From: Ruminococcaceae bacterium UBA3818
Lineage (GTDB): Bacteria > Bacillota > Clostridia > Oscillospirales > Ruminococcaceae
DNA length: 9,426 nucleotides
Assembly: GCA_002369315.1 (NCBI GenBank)
Contig: DFDW01000013.1
Span: forward strand, 61,127-70,552
Direction: 5' to 3'
How positions within the stretch are numbered: position 1 is the first letter of the stretch; every line of letters starts with the position of its first letter. Below are positions 1 to 6,280 of this stretch, piece after piece. The notes under the pieces are model-generated. The model did no database searches and had not been told where the DNA came from. It saw only the letters and a list, made by a program, of their open reading frames with translations. The translations under genes were made by a program, and so were the position numbers.

Positions 1-363
1 ATATTTCTCAAATCATTTCTAATCAAACCGGTTTCCTCTTTTCTCCAAGGATTTTGTCAGGGCCGCGCGCCCTCTTCCCGCCGTTTCAGCTATCAGCAGT
101 GACAGTTTATTATAGACCTTTTTTCCCCTCTTTTCTACAGAAAAAAGAAAATTTCTTTGTTTTTTCTAAAGACTTTCAAAAGATTCCACCCTTTTTGGGC
201 AGGAGAATGAAAATTTAAAAAGCATAGACAGAACATCCATCCTGCTGGTGTTTTGTCAGAAAGTCTCAGATTCATATTTTTCTTGTAAAAAAACAATTAT
301 TTTGTTATAATTTAGTTAGTTTATCCATCATTCATTTTTCATCATCCAAAAGGAGCATTCAAA
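1..363. other. Upstream spacer (363 bases) with no supported gene
   Basis: No credible coding region is visible. The first 230 bases are AT-rich apart from a GC-rich patch at 60-72 (GGGC/GCCC arms, four base pairs). On the minus strand a TATAAT hexamer lies at 109-114, but the -35 position 17 bases away (TAGAAA) is poor. It could drive a gene that starts at or beyond the left edge; a minus-strand TTG preceded by GAGG at about 26 stays open for eight codons to the edge, which is too little to call. On the plus strand the last 80 bases hold the promoter and ribosome binding site of the gene at 364. Confidence 0.6.
283..311 (+). promoter_or_regulatory. Promoter of the surface-protein gene
   Basis: TTGTAA at 283-288 and TATAAT at 306-311 are separated by 17 bases, and TG sits one base upstream of the -10 (extended -10, TGTTATAAT). 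The hexamers match the housekeeping sigma factor consensus well (4/6 and 6/6). Transcription would start near 318, giving a leader of about 45 bases with AGGAG at 351-355, eight bases before the ATG at 364. Confidence 0.75.
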
Positions 364-1452
364 ATGAAACAGCTCAAACAAATTCTGTGTACATTGTGTT
401 GCATTGTCAGCCTGATTCCGGCAACTGCTTTTGCCCTGGATGAAACGCCGGTCGATGTCGACACCAAAGACGCGTTTCTCGCCGCCGTAGCCGATGACGC
501 AATCAGTAGCATCCGGTTGACTGCCGATATGGACCTGACCAACGCCGATGTGTTGGATATCAGCGGCCACACCATCGATTTGGGTGGAAAAAAGATTTCT
601 GCAAGCAACTTCACTCTGATTCTAGAAGGGACGGACTTTACGCTGCGCAACGGAACATTTGATTCCAAGGGCGGCAGCTATGCCCTGTTTATTGGGGACG
701 CGGGAACAACCGACAACGTTCTGGTGGAAAATATTACCGCGAACGGCGGCATCAACGTATATAACGCAACCAACGTTACCCTGCGGAATGTCAATGTCAC
801 CGGAACAAACTATTATTCCGTCTGGTGCGATGAGGGCGGTCAGGTTACCATCGAAAGCGGCCGTTTCCAGACAAACGGAAATGCCGTTCTCGGCCTTACG
901 CTCACCGACAGTGCTTTGACGATCAAAGGCGGGACCTTTACAACAAACGGAAAGCCGCTTGTATTGTCGGCGGAAGACGGCGGAGGAAACCCCAAATATG
1001 GCGCGCCTGAAATCTCCGGCGGTACATTTGACACGCCGGTTCCCGAAGAATACTGTGCGGACGGGTTTGCGCCGGCCATGGATGAAAACGGAAAATATAC
1101 TGCAGTTTGTGAGCATCTCGATACACAGGTGAAAAACGAAAAAGACGCCACCATCTCCGAAGCGGGATATACCGGCGACAGATACTGCGTCAACTGCGGC
1201 GCGCTGATTGAAAAAGGCGCTTCCATTCCCGCTCTGGGGCATTCCGTGAGCGATACGGACAGCGCAAATGACACAAGCGACACATCTGCTCCCTCCTCAC
1301 AAGAATCCAAACCCGTCGATGAAAACCGTGTCAACCCCGCCACCGGGAGCGACTCCTCTCTGCTTTTCTGGAGCGTCTTTCTGCTGGTTGGAAGCGTCGG
1401 CACAATGGTGATCAGCATCGGCAGGACGAAATCCCAGAAAACCGGAAAATAA
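364..1452 (+). CDS. Secreted beta-helix-like surface protein with NPATG cell-wall sorting signal
   Basis: A 362-residue exported protein. Residues 1-24 form a signal peptide (MKQLKQ, a hydrophobic core, then AFA before the probable cleavage site). Residues about 50-225 consist of short repeated beta-strand turns with Asn- and Gly-rich corners (for example NVTLRNVNVTG and LTIKGGTF), as in right-handed parallel beta-helix proteins. Residues 219-247 hold the SGGTF...YCADGF...NGKYTAV module common in clostridial surface proteins. Next comes a Cys/His module (C249, H251, C275, C278, H293) that may bind metal. A Ser/Asp-rich linker (295-320) leads to NPATG (324-328), a hydrophobic segment (333-352) and a basic tail, which is the layout of a sortase substrate. 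It has its own promoter and terminator and is therefore monocistronic. The ligand or role is unknown; adhesion or glycan binding would be a guess. The start is set by AGGAG eight bases upstream. Confidence 0.85.
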   Translation: MKQLKQILCTLCCIVSLIPATAFALDETPVDVDTKDAFLAAVADDAISSIRLTADMDLTNADVLDISGHTIDLGGKKISASNFTLILEGTDFTLRNGTFDSKGGSYALFIGDAGTTDNVLVENITANGGINVYNATNVTLRNVNVTGTNYYSVWCDEGGQVTIESGRFQTNGNAVLGLTLTDSALTIKGGTFTTNGKPLVLSAEDGGGNPKYGAPEISGGTFDTPVPEEYCADGFAPAMDENGKYTAVCEHLDTQVKNEKDATISEAGYTGDRYCVNCGALIEKGASIPALGHSVSDTDSANDTSDTSAPSSQESKPVDENRVNPATGSDSSLLFWSVFLLVGSVGTMVISIGRTKSQKTGK

Positions 1453-1478
1453 TTTTTTCGCTCTGGTCTGACAAAACG

Positions 1479-1520
1479 CAAAAAACAAAGACGCCTTTTA
1501 AAAGGCGTCTTTGTTTTTTG
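1479..1520. terminator. Bidirectional terminator, 42-bp perfect palindrome
   Basis: Two 21-base arms meet between 1499 and 1500 with no mismatch. The GC-rich part is GACGCC/GGCGTC, the tip is TTTTAAAA, and each arm ends in a run of A or T (1480-1485 and 1514-1519). RNA from either strand therefore gives a stem followed by a U run. It lies 27 bases after the surface-protein stop and 64 bases beyond the lexA stop, so it ends both convergent transcripts. Confidence 0.93.
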
Positions 1521-1583
1521 GAGCAAAACGAAACGCGTGAGGCGCAGCAGCATCCGTTCTGTAAAGCGCTGTCTTCGCAGCTT

Positions 1584-2171
1584 TTACTCATAAAAGCGCA
1601 GGCAGGAGATCACCTTTCCTAAAATCAAACAGGAATCCACTATGATCGGGTCCATCGTATCGTTTTCCGGCTGCAGGCGGTAATGCCCGTTTTCTTTGAA
1701 AAAGCGTTTTACCGTCGCCTCGTCTTCTATCAGCGCCACAACGATCTCTCCGTTGTAGGCCGTCGTCGTCCGGCGGGCTACAATCACATCCCCGTCCAAG
1801 ATGCCCGCATTAATCATACTCTCGCCTCGCACATGCAAAGCAAACAGGTCGCTGCCGTCTCCATATTTGGTCTGAAAAGGAATATATTCCTCGATCTCTT
1901 CCACTGCGAGGATGGGCTGTCCGGCGGTGACTGTTCCCAGCAGGGGAACCTTTACCGCGCTGCTGCCCGGCAGGCGTATGGCCCGGTTGAGGTTTTCCTC
2001 CCGCACAATATAGCCGCCCTCTTCCAGCTCCTTCAGGTATTTGTGGACGGTAGAGGTGGATTTGATTTGTAAGGCGGCGCAAATCTCCCGCACGGATGGC
2101 GGAACCCCGTCGCCGATTTCTTTGGTAATGTAATCCAAAATTCTGCGGGCTTTATCATTCAGCTGGGTCAT
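1584..2171 (-). CDS. lexA: LexA, SOS-response repressor and self-cleaving protease
   Basis: LexA represses DNA-damage genes and cleaves itself when bound to RecA filaments on single-stranded DNA. The protein has 195 residues, close to the usual 200-210. Residues 1-65 form the winged helix-turn-helix domain (PPSVREICAAL...STVHKYLKEL). The cleavage site is A83-G84 within TVTAG. The S24-type peptidase domain has the catalytic serine S118 (RGESM) and lysine K155 (TVKRF); their 37-residue spacing matches E. coli S119/K156. All the residues needed for self-cleavage are present. The start is ATG at 2171 with AAAGGAG about six bases upstream. It is transcribed alone, converging on the surface-protein gene. 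A LexA-box-like site over its -35 region suggests self-repression. Family assignment is certain; the regulon cannot be read from this window. Confidence 0.97.
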   Translation of the reverse strand: MTQLNDKARRILDYITKEIGDGVPPSVREICAALQIKSTSTVHKYLKELEEGGYIVREENLNRAIRLPGSSAVKVPLLGTVTAGQPILAVEEIEEYIPFQTKYGDGSDLFALHVRGESMINAGILDGDVIVARRTTTAYNGEIVVALIEDEATVKRFFKENGHYRLQPENDTMDPIIVDSCLILGKVISCLRFYE

Positions 2172-2219
2172 AACGTGCTCCTTTCAGACAAATCCGCCGG
2201 CGCGGGCGTCTTTTTTTCT

Positions 2220-2249
2220 ATCATAGCATATCTTTTTCAAAAATGCAAA
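2220..2249 (-). promoter_or_regulatory. lexA: lexA promoter
   Basis: Read on the minus strand, TATGAT (2220-2225) matches the -10 consensus at 5/6. An imperfect -35 lies 17-18 bases upstream: TTTGCA at 2244-2249 (18-base spacer) or TTGCAT at 2243-2248 (17-base spacer). The -35 overlaps the LexA-like box. Confidence 0.55.
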
Positions 2250-2259
2250 CATACGTTTT
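2246..2259. promoter_or_regulatory. Candidate LexA (SOS) box in the lexA promoter
   Basis: CAAACATACGTTTT matches the Bacillus-type SOS box (CGAAC-RNRY-GTTYG) at 12 of 14 positions, counting the N as a match. The mismatches are the outer G on each side, which leaves the symmetrical core AAAC-N4-GTTT. It touches the -35 hexamer, a position suited to repression. The box consensus for this organism is not known to me, so the assignment rests on the Bacillus consensus and the location. Confidence 0.5.
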
Positions 2260-2296
2260 GTTACTTTTTCTTCACATGATTCTTTAAAAATGTTTA

Positions 2297-2317
2297 TGTT
2301 TTGTTCACTACAAAACA
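2297..2317. repeat. Inverted repeat upstream of the lexA promoter
   Basis: TGTTTTGT and ACAAAACA form perfect 8-base arms around a 5-base spacer. The size and symmetry suit a dimeric DNA-binding protein. The sequence GTTTTGTT also occurs at 2255-2262, on the edge of the LexA-like box. No known operator was recognised. Confidence 0.4.
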
Positions 2318-2335
2318 ACACTTCACCGGGCCGCA

Positions 2336-2387
2336 TGGGTATAATAAGATTGTACCCAATAAACGCAGCCGCAGCGTTTGGGTATAA
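2336..2387. repeat. Cluster of three GGGTA motifs with a stem
   Basis: TGGGTATAA occurs at 2336-2344 and again at 2379-2387, with the reverse complement core TACCCA between them at 2353-2358. Arms ACCC (2354-2357) plus AAACGC (2361-2366) can pair with GCGTTT (2374-2379) plus GGGT (2380-2383). No U run follows on either strand, so it is not a standard terminator; tandem operators are one reading. Confidence 0.35.
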
Positions 2388-2418
2388 ACTCTACCTTCCT
2401 CAAAAAACACACCTCAAA

Positions 2419-2457
2419 ACGCAAAAAGGAGCAGGTTTTACCTGCTCCTTTTTGCGT
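2419..2457 (-). terminator. Terminator after the small hypothetical gene
   Basis: Perfect 18-base arms (2419-2436 and 2440-2457) enclose a TTT loop. GGAGCAGG/CCTGCTCC forms the strong part, and on the minus strand the 3' arm contains a five-U run and is followed by TTTTG. It lies 55 bases beyond the stop of the gene at 2512. Confidence 0.85.
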
Positions 2458-2511
2458 CTTCCGATAAGCATCTTTTTCTATCCGAAAAGTCGGGCGCTCT
2501 CAGGCAGACCT

Positions 2512-2838
2512 TTACTCTTCCACATTTTTATCATCCCGCAGATACTGGTCTACCAACCAGTCCGATTCGACCAAACATTTTCGCAGCGGGTCTTCCCAAT
2601 CGCCGGATGAGCCGATGTACGCCCGGTTTGCGCTGATCAAAAACTGCAGTCCTGCCCGCAGGCGGCTGTATCCGGGAGAAGATTCCCGCAAAAGGGACAC
2701 TGCATTTTGATATCGCGTATACAACATTGCGTACAGGCCGTCCCCATAAATCTGTTCGTAGTCGCAATGCTCCTCCAAATACGCTGTGATCTCCTGCGTT
2801 TTTTCCAAAAGGCGGTTTAAAATCTCCTGCTTTTCCAT
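2512..2838 (-). CDS. Small hypothetical protein, mostly helical
   Basis: A 108-residue protein that I do not recognise. It is rich in Glu, Leu, Tyr and Arg and has no signal peptide, membrane segment or Cys cluster, so it is probably cytosolic. The N-terminal third (MEKQEILNRLLEKTQEITAYLEEH) has the heptad-like spacing of an amphipathic helix, and the rest also looks helical (YAMLYTRYQNAVSLLRES; CLVESDWLVDQYLRDD). It is supported as real by an extended -10 promoter upstream, a strong terminator downstream, and clean coding character on this strand. The ribosome binding site is weak: AAGGA lies 14 bases before the ATG and only a short AGG is closer. It stands alone between lexA and the redox cluster, so its context gives no functional hint. 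Confidence 0.72.
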   Translation of the reverse strand: MEKQEILNRLLEKTQEITAYLEEHCDYEQIYGDGLYAMLYTRYQNAVSLLRESSPGYSRLRAGLQFLISANRAYIGSSGDWEDPLRKCLVESDWLVDQYLRDDKNVEE

Positions 2839-2879
2839 ATGCGCCTGCCGTTTCCTTTCCGTATTTTGTTATTTTTTGT

Positions 2880-2888
2880 ATTATAGCA
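2880..2888 (-). promoter_or_regulatory. Extended -10 promoter of the small hypothetical gene
   Basis: On the minus strand TGCTATAAT gives a perfect -10 (2880-2885) with the extended TG element. No good -35 hexamer is seen 16-18 bases upstream, which is usual for extended -10 promoters. It lies 42 bases before the ATG at 2838. Confidence 0.55.
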
Positions 2889-2963
2889 AAAATATGGACA
2901 ATACGCATCCCTTGGGGCAAATTCCACCGCGACCAAAAGATGTGTTCTCCACACCGGACCGAT

Positions 2964-3010
2964 AAAAAAGCACCGGAGCCTTCCTTTTGGGATCGGCAGC
3001 CGGTGCTTTT
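2964..3010 (-). terminator. Terminator after the SDR gene, end of the redox cluster
   Basis: Arms at 2966-2976 and 3000-3010 (AAAGCACCGG/CCGGTGCTTT core) form eleven pairs, with a further GCC/GGC pairing inside. On the minus strand a run of six U follows (2964-2969). It lies 20 bases beyond the SDR stop, with no comparable terminator between the genes of the cluster. Confidence 0.9.
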
Positions 3011-3029
3011 GGTTATAATAAAACGGTTT

Positions 3030-3833
3030 TTACCAGGTGCGGGAACCCATTTCCCGGAACTGAGCAACGGTGGGCGCATGAGAGTTCAAGCCGCCATCCA
3101 CAGTGATGATCTGGCCACTGACATACGCGCTTTCGTCCGAGCCGAAATAGACGCAGGCATGTCCGATATCTTCCGGGCAGCCGTAGCGGTTGACCATGAT
3201 ATTGCTCAGGAAGATATTCTTTAAAGCATCCGGTACTTTCGCCTCGTTTTCGGGCGTGATAATCAGGCCGGGGCGGATACAGTTGCAGCGGATATTTTCT
3301 TTTCCGTACTGCAGCGCCACCGCCTTGGTGAACATATCCACGCCCGCTTTGGCGCAGGCATAGGCAGTGGAGCCCAGGTCGCCGCCGCAGGAAGCCATAG
3401 AGCCGATATTGATGATCGAACCGCCGCGTGCATCTTTACGCATATGAGGCAGTACGCATTTGGTCACATAGAAAGTACCTCTCATATCGCTTTGGAAGAT
3501 AGCGTCCCACATGTCAATGCTCAACTCATCCACGCGGCCGTCCTTCAACGCCACATTGGCAGCGTTGTTGACCAGGATATCGATATGTCCGTAAGTTTCA
3601 ACGGTATCGGATACCAGTTTTTCAATGCTTGCGGGGTCGGTGATATCCATCGCATGGAACGATGCTTTGCCGCCCGCCTCGGTGATGCTGTCCACAACAA
3701 CCTGCCCTTTTTCCACACGCCGGCCACAGACGATGACGTGCGCTCCTTCCTCTGCATAAAGCTTTGCAATACCGATACCGATACCGCTGGTGGAGCCAGT
3801 AACAATCGCAACTTTATTTTCCAGTCTATTCAT
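3030..3833 (-). CDS. Short-chain dehydrogenase/reductase (SDR), hydroxysteroid-dehydrogenase-like
   Basis: A classical SDR of 267 residues with a Rossmann fold: cofactor motif TGSTSGIG (12-19), D63, NNAA (89-92), and catalytic S145, Y158 and K162 (YACAK), with the usual 13-residue Ser-Tyr spacing. The CGRR after the second strand (to R39) suggests NADP(H), though this is not conclusive. The C-terminal part (LQYGKENIRCN, PGLI, CPEDI, VDGG, then a 17-residue tail) resembles bacterial 7-alpha-hydroxysteroid dehydrogenases as I remember them, but related SDRs act on sugars, polyols and acyl chains, so the substrate is open. The ATG at 3833 is chosen because GAGAGGG lies seven bases upstream; a TTG at 3839 would leave only one base. 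It follows nfnB by 92 bases with no convincing terminator between, so it may be co-transcribed. Confidence 0.88.
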   Translation of the reverse strand: MNRLENKVAIVTGSTSGIGIGIAKLYAEEGAHVIVCGRRVEKGQVVVDSITEAGGKASFHAMDITDPASIEKLVSDTVETYGHIDILVNNAANVALKDGRVDELSIDMWDAIFQSDMRGTFYVTKCVLPHMRKDARGGSIINIGSMASCGGDLGSTAYACAKAGVDMFTKAVALQYGKENIRCNCIRPGLIITPENEAKVPDALKNIFLSNIMVNRYGCPEDIGHACVYFGSDESAYVSGQIITVDGGLNSHAPTVAQFREMGSRTW

Positions 3834-3840
3834 ATTCAAA

Positions 3841-3847
3841 CCCTCTC
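3841..3847 (-). promoter_or_regulatory. Ribosome binding site deciding the SDR start
   Basis: GAGAGGG on the minus strand is seven bases from the ATG at 3833 and only one base from the in-frame TTG at 3839. The spacing favours the ATG. Confidence 0.75.
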
Positions 3848-3884
3848 ATTCTGAAAAATTTTTATTTTCCTGTTCTGCCCATCA

Positions 3885-3935
3885 CCGGGAAAATCCCGGC
3901 TGGCGATATTTTACCAACGCTTTTCTCAGGCGTTG
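3885..3935 (-). other. Two small hairpins between nfnB and the SDR gene
   Basis: On the minus strand CAACGC and GCGTTG (3930-3935 and 3915-3920) pair around the nfnB stop codon, and CCGGGA/TCCCGG (3894-3899 and 3885-3890) pair around a three-base loop further on. Neither is followed by a U run, so they look more like mRNA-stabilising or translation-affecting structures than terminators. Confidence 0.35.
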
Positions 3936-5314
3936 CGGATGGCTTCGTCGATGGCGCGGGCGGCCTGCTTGCCGGCGCCCATGGCCAGGATGACCGTCGC
4001 CGCTCCCGTCACCGCGTCGCCGCCGGCCCAAACACCATCCCGGCTGGTCTTGCCGCTTTCTCCCTCTGTTACCAGGCAGCCGTGCCGGTTCGCTTCCAGG
4101 CCCGGCGTCGTCGACCGGATCAGCGGGTTCGGACTCGTCCCGATGGACATGATCACGCTGTCCACCCCGATTTCAAACTCGCTGCCTTTCTTCTCTACCG
4201 GTCTGCGCCGTCCGCTCTCGTCCGGCTCGCCCAGTTCCATCTCCACGCACCGGATGCCTCCGACCTTGCCGGTCCCGTCATCCAGGATCTCTACCGGGTT
4301 GCACAGCGTCCGGAAGATGATCTGCTCCTCTTCGGCATGCTCGACCTCTTCTTTTCTTGCCGGCAGTTCTTCCATACCCCGGCGGTATACGATATATACC
4401 TTCTCCGCTCCCATCCGCTTCGCGCACCGGGCCGCGTCCATCGCCACGTTGCCGCCGCCGACTACCGCTACCGCTTTCGCGTGCTGCACCGGTGTGCTGC
4501 TGTTGGGGCGGAACGCTTTCATCAAATTGATCCGGGTCAGAAATTCATTGGCCGAGTAAACGCCGTTCAGGCTCTCGCCGGGGATGTTCATGAACCGCGG
4601 CAGACCCGCGCCCGATCCCACAAACACCGCCTCATATCCCATCTCGAACAGCTCGTCGATGGTCAGTACCTTGCCGATGACCATATCGGTCTGGATGTCG
4701 ACTCCCAGCTTTTTCAAGCTTTCGATCTCATGCTGCACGATCGCTTTCGGCAGACGAAATTCCGGTATGCCATATACCAGCACGCCGCCCGCCAGGTGCA
4801 GCGCCTCGTAAACCGTTACCTCATATCCCAGCTTCGCCAAATCTCCTGCCGCCGTCAGTCCCGACGGGCCCGCGCCCACGACTGCTACTTTATGGCCGTT
4901 CGGCTGCGGTCTTTCCACATTCTCTTCTCCGTGCTCCCGGTGCCAGTCCGCCACGAACCGCTCCAGCCGTCCGATCCCAACCGGCTCGCCCTTGATGCCG
5001 CGTACGCACTTGCCCTCGCACTGACTCTCCTGCGGACACACCCGTCCGCACACCGCCGGCAGGCTCGTCGACCGGCTCAGCACCTCATAGGCGCCCTCCA
5101 TGTCCTCCGCCGCTACCTTCGCGATGAACGCCGGTATGTCAATCTCCACCGGACAGCCGCTGACGCACGGCTTATGCTTACAGTTGAGGCATCTCTTTGC
5201 CTCGCTTACCGCTGTTTCGTAGGTATATCCCAATGCGACTTCATCAAAATTGCAGATCCGCGCGTACGGGTCCTGCACCGGCATCGGGTTCTTTTTCGGA
5301 TCCATGTTCGGCAT
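3926..5314 (-). CDS. nfnB: NfnB/GltA-like NADPH-binding flavoprotein subunit with iron-sulfur clusters
   Basis: A 462-residue homologue of the glutamate synthase small subunit. With NfnA it would form the electron-bifurcating transhydrogenase that couples NADH and reduced ferredoxin to NADP+ reduction. Eight N-terminal Cys suit two [4Fe-4S] clusters: C42, C45, C50, C54 (CLNCKHKPCVSGC) and C89, C93, C99, C103 (CGRVCPQESQCEGKC). The FAD site is VAVVGAGPSG (143-152), the NADPH site is VAVVGGGNVAMDAA (282-295), and the C-terminal FAD motif is AGGDAVTGAATV (430-441). Length is typical of the family. The start is ATG at 5314, nine bases after AAGGAGG; a longer frame from a TTG at 5410 would lie inside nfnA. 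One base separates the nfnA stop from this start. Annotation as a plain glutamate synthase subunit would be misleading: no large subunit is here. A paralogous role (such as SudA) cannot be excluded. Confidence 0.92.
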   Translation of the reverse strand: MPNMDPKKNPMPVQDPYARICNFDEVALGYTYETAVSEAKRCLNCKHKPCVSGCPVEIDIPAFIAKVAAEDMEGAYEVLSRSTSLPAVCGRVCPQESQCEGKCVRGIKGEPVGIGRLERFVADWHREHGEENVERPQPNGHKVAVVGAGPSGLTAAGDLAKLGYEVTVYEALHLAGGVLVYGIPEFRLPKAIVQHEIESLKKLGVDIQTDMVIGKVLTIDELFEMGYEAVFVGSGAGLPRFMNIPGESLNGVYSANEFLTRINLMKAFRPNSSTPVQHAKAVAVVGGGNVAMDAARCAKRMGAEKVYIVYRRGMEELPARKEEVEHAEEEQIIFRTLCNPVEILDDGTGKVGGIRCVEMELGEPDESGRRRPVEKKGSEFEIGVDSVIMSIGTSPNPLIRSTTPGLEANRHGCLVTEGESGKTSRDGVWAGGDAVTGAATVILAMGAGKQAARAIDEAIRNA

Positions 5315-5315
5315 C

Positions 5316-6158
5316 CTACTGCACCTCCTTTTGATACAGGCGGCACGCATCTTCCCGCGCGTGCGCTTCAAACTCTTTGTACATCGTTCCTCGGTGCATC
5401 GCTTCGTCAAAATCTACCTCGTGACCGTCAAAGTCCGGTCCGTCCACACAGGCAAATTTCGTCTGGCCGCCCACTGTCAAACGGCATCCGCCGCACATCC
5501 CTGTTCCGTCGATCATAATCGGGTTCATGCTCACGATGGTCTTGATCCCGTATTTCTTGGTCAAAAGACACACGAATTTCATCATCGGCAGCGGACCGAT
5601 GGCGATCACCTCGTCATACTCGTTGCCCGCCAGGATCAGTTCCTCCAGCGCCTGGGTCACCAATCCTTTCTGCCCATAGCTGCCGTCGTCGGTCATCATG
5701 CACAGCTTATCGCTTACCGCCTCGAACTCTTTTTCCAGTATCACCAGGCCCTTGTTCCGAAATCCTACCACCGAATGAACCTCAGCCCCCTGGCTGTGCA
5801 GCTTCTTGGCCAGCGGGTAGGCGATGGCGCATCCCACGCCGCCTCCCACGACCGCTACTTTCTTAAGTCCTTCGGTCTCGCTGGCTTTTCCCAGCGGGCC
5901 CACCAGGTCCTGTACCGATTCTCCTTCTTGTACCGTATCCAGTTCCATTGTTCCAGCGCCCACGATCTGGTAGATGATCGTTACCGTTCCCTCTTCCCGG
6001 TCGTAGTCCGCTATGGTCAGCGGGATCCGCTCGCTGTCTTCCTTCGCTCGCACGATCACAAACTGCCCCGGCTGTGCTTTCTTCGCGATCAGTCCCGCTT
6101 CCAGCACCATCTTCCCCACGTTTTCGTTCAGCTTCTCTTTCCTCTTCACTCTTACCAT
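5316..6158 (-). CDS. nfnA: NfnA-like FAD/NAD(H)-binding subunit with [2Fe-2S] cluster
   Basis: A 280-residue ferredoxin-NADP reductase-type protein, the NADH-side partner of NfnB. The N-terminal beta-barrel carries PGQFVIVRA (30-38) and the flavin motif RIPLT (44-48). The nucleotide-binding part opens with VAVVGGGVGCAIAYPLAKKL (101-120). The C-terminal cluster motif is IDGTGMCGGC...KFAC, giving C222, C225 and C237 plus D217; in studied NfnA proteins the [2Fe-2S] cluster is held by three Cys and one Asp, and this sequence fits. The pairing with nfnB (stop and start one base apart) supports NfnAB over the pyrimidine-pathway PyrK, since no pyrD is near. ATG at 6158 follows a GGGGG stretch by seven bases, which is a modest ribosome binding site. 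The gene lies 122 bases after adh. Confidence 0.9.
   Translation of the reverse strand: MVRVKRKEKLNENVGKMVLEAGLIAKKAQPGQFVIVRAKEDSERIPLTIADYDREEGTVTIIYQIVGAGTMELDTVQEGESVQDLVGPLGKASETEGLKKVAVVGGGVGCAIAYPLAKKLHSQGAEVHSVVGFRNKGLVILEKEFEAVSDKLCMMTDDGSYGQKGLVTQALEELILAGNEYDEVIAIGPLPMMKFVCLLTKKYGIKTIVSMNPIMIDGTGMCGGCRLTVGGQTKFACVDGPDFDGHEVDFDEAMHRGTMYKEFEAHAREDACRLYQKEVQ
5324..5330 (-). promoter_or_regulatory. nfnB: Ribosome binding site deciding the nfnB start
   Basis: AAGGAGG on the minus strand lies inside the last codons of nfnA and nine bases before the ATG at 5314. It fixes the start and shows translational coupling with nfnA. Confidence 0.85.
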
Positions 6159-6188
6159 GGTTTTGCCCCCATTTTCCGCTTCAATTGC

Positions 6189-6229
6189 AAAGGGCCCACT
6201 GAAACGATTCCTTTCGGCGCAGGCCCTTT
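6189..6229 (-). other. Stem-loop between adh and nfnA
   Basis: AAAGGGCC (6189-6196) and GGCCCTTT (6222-6229) form an 8-bp stem around 25 bases. On the minus strand only three U follow (TTTG), so it is at best a weak terminator. It might reduce read-through from adh to nfnA or mark an mRNA processing point. Confidence 0.4.
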
Positions 6230-6280
6230 TGATGCAGTGCTTCTCTTTGAAAGCCGAAGCTCTCCTGCAAAATATAAATT

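Larger units (their letters stand above)
2172..2511. other. 340-base spacer between lexA and the small hypothetical gene
   Basis: No gene is supported here; the open frame at 2290-2610 on the plus strand has no ribosome binding site or recognisable sequence and runs through the terminator and into the minus-strand gene at 2512. The spacer holds, from left to right: the lexA promoter and LexA-like box (2220-2259), an 8-base inverted repeat (2297-2317), a cluster of GGGTA motifs in alternating orientation with a stem (2336-2387), and a strong stem-loop terminator (2419-2457). Confidence 0.7.

Noticed and set aside
3..26. Possible start of a minus-strand gene (TTG with GAGG upstream) at the left edge
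   Set aside because: Only eight codons are in the window, so coding character cannot be judged.
3885..3899. CCGGGA/TCCCGG hairpin as an nfnB terminator
   Set aside because: No U run follows on the minus strand, so it is listed only as a small structure.
5315..5410. N-terminal extension of NfnB from a TTG at 5410
   Set aside because: The extra 32 residues are Arg- and Cys-rich, lie inside nfnA, and the AAGGAGG nine bases before the ATG at 5314 explains the start.
4082..5518. Plus-strand open frame of 478 codons
   Set aside because: It is antisense to nfnB and nfnA, is rich in His, Arg, Leu and Gln with no recognisable motif, and owes its length to the GC-rich composition of the real genes.
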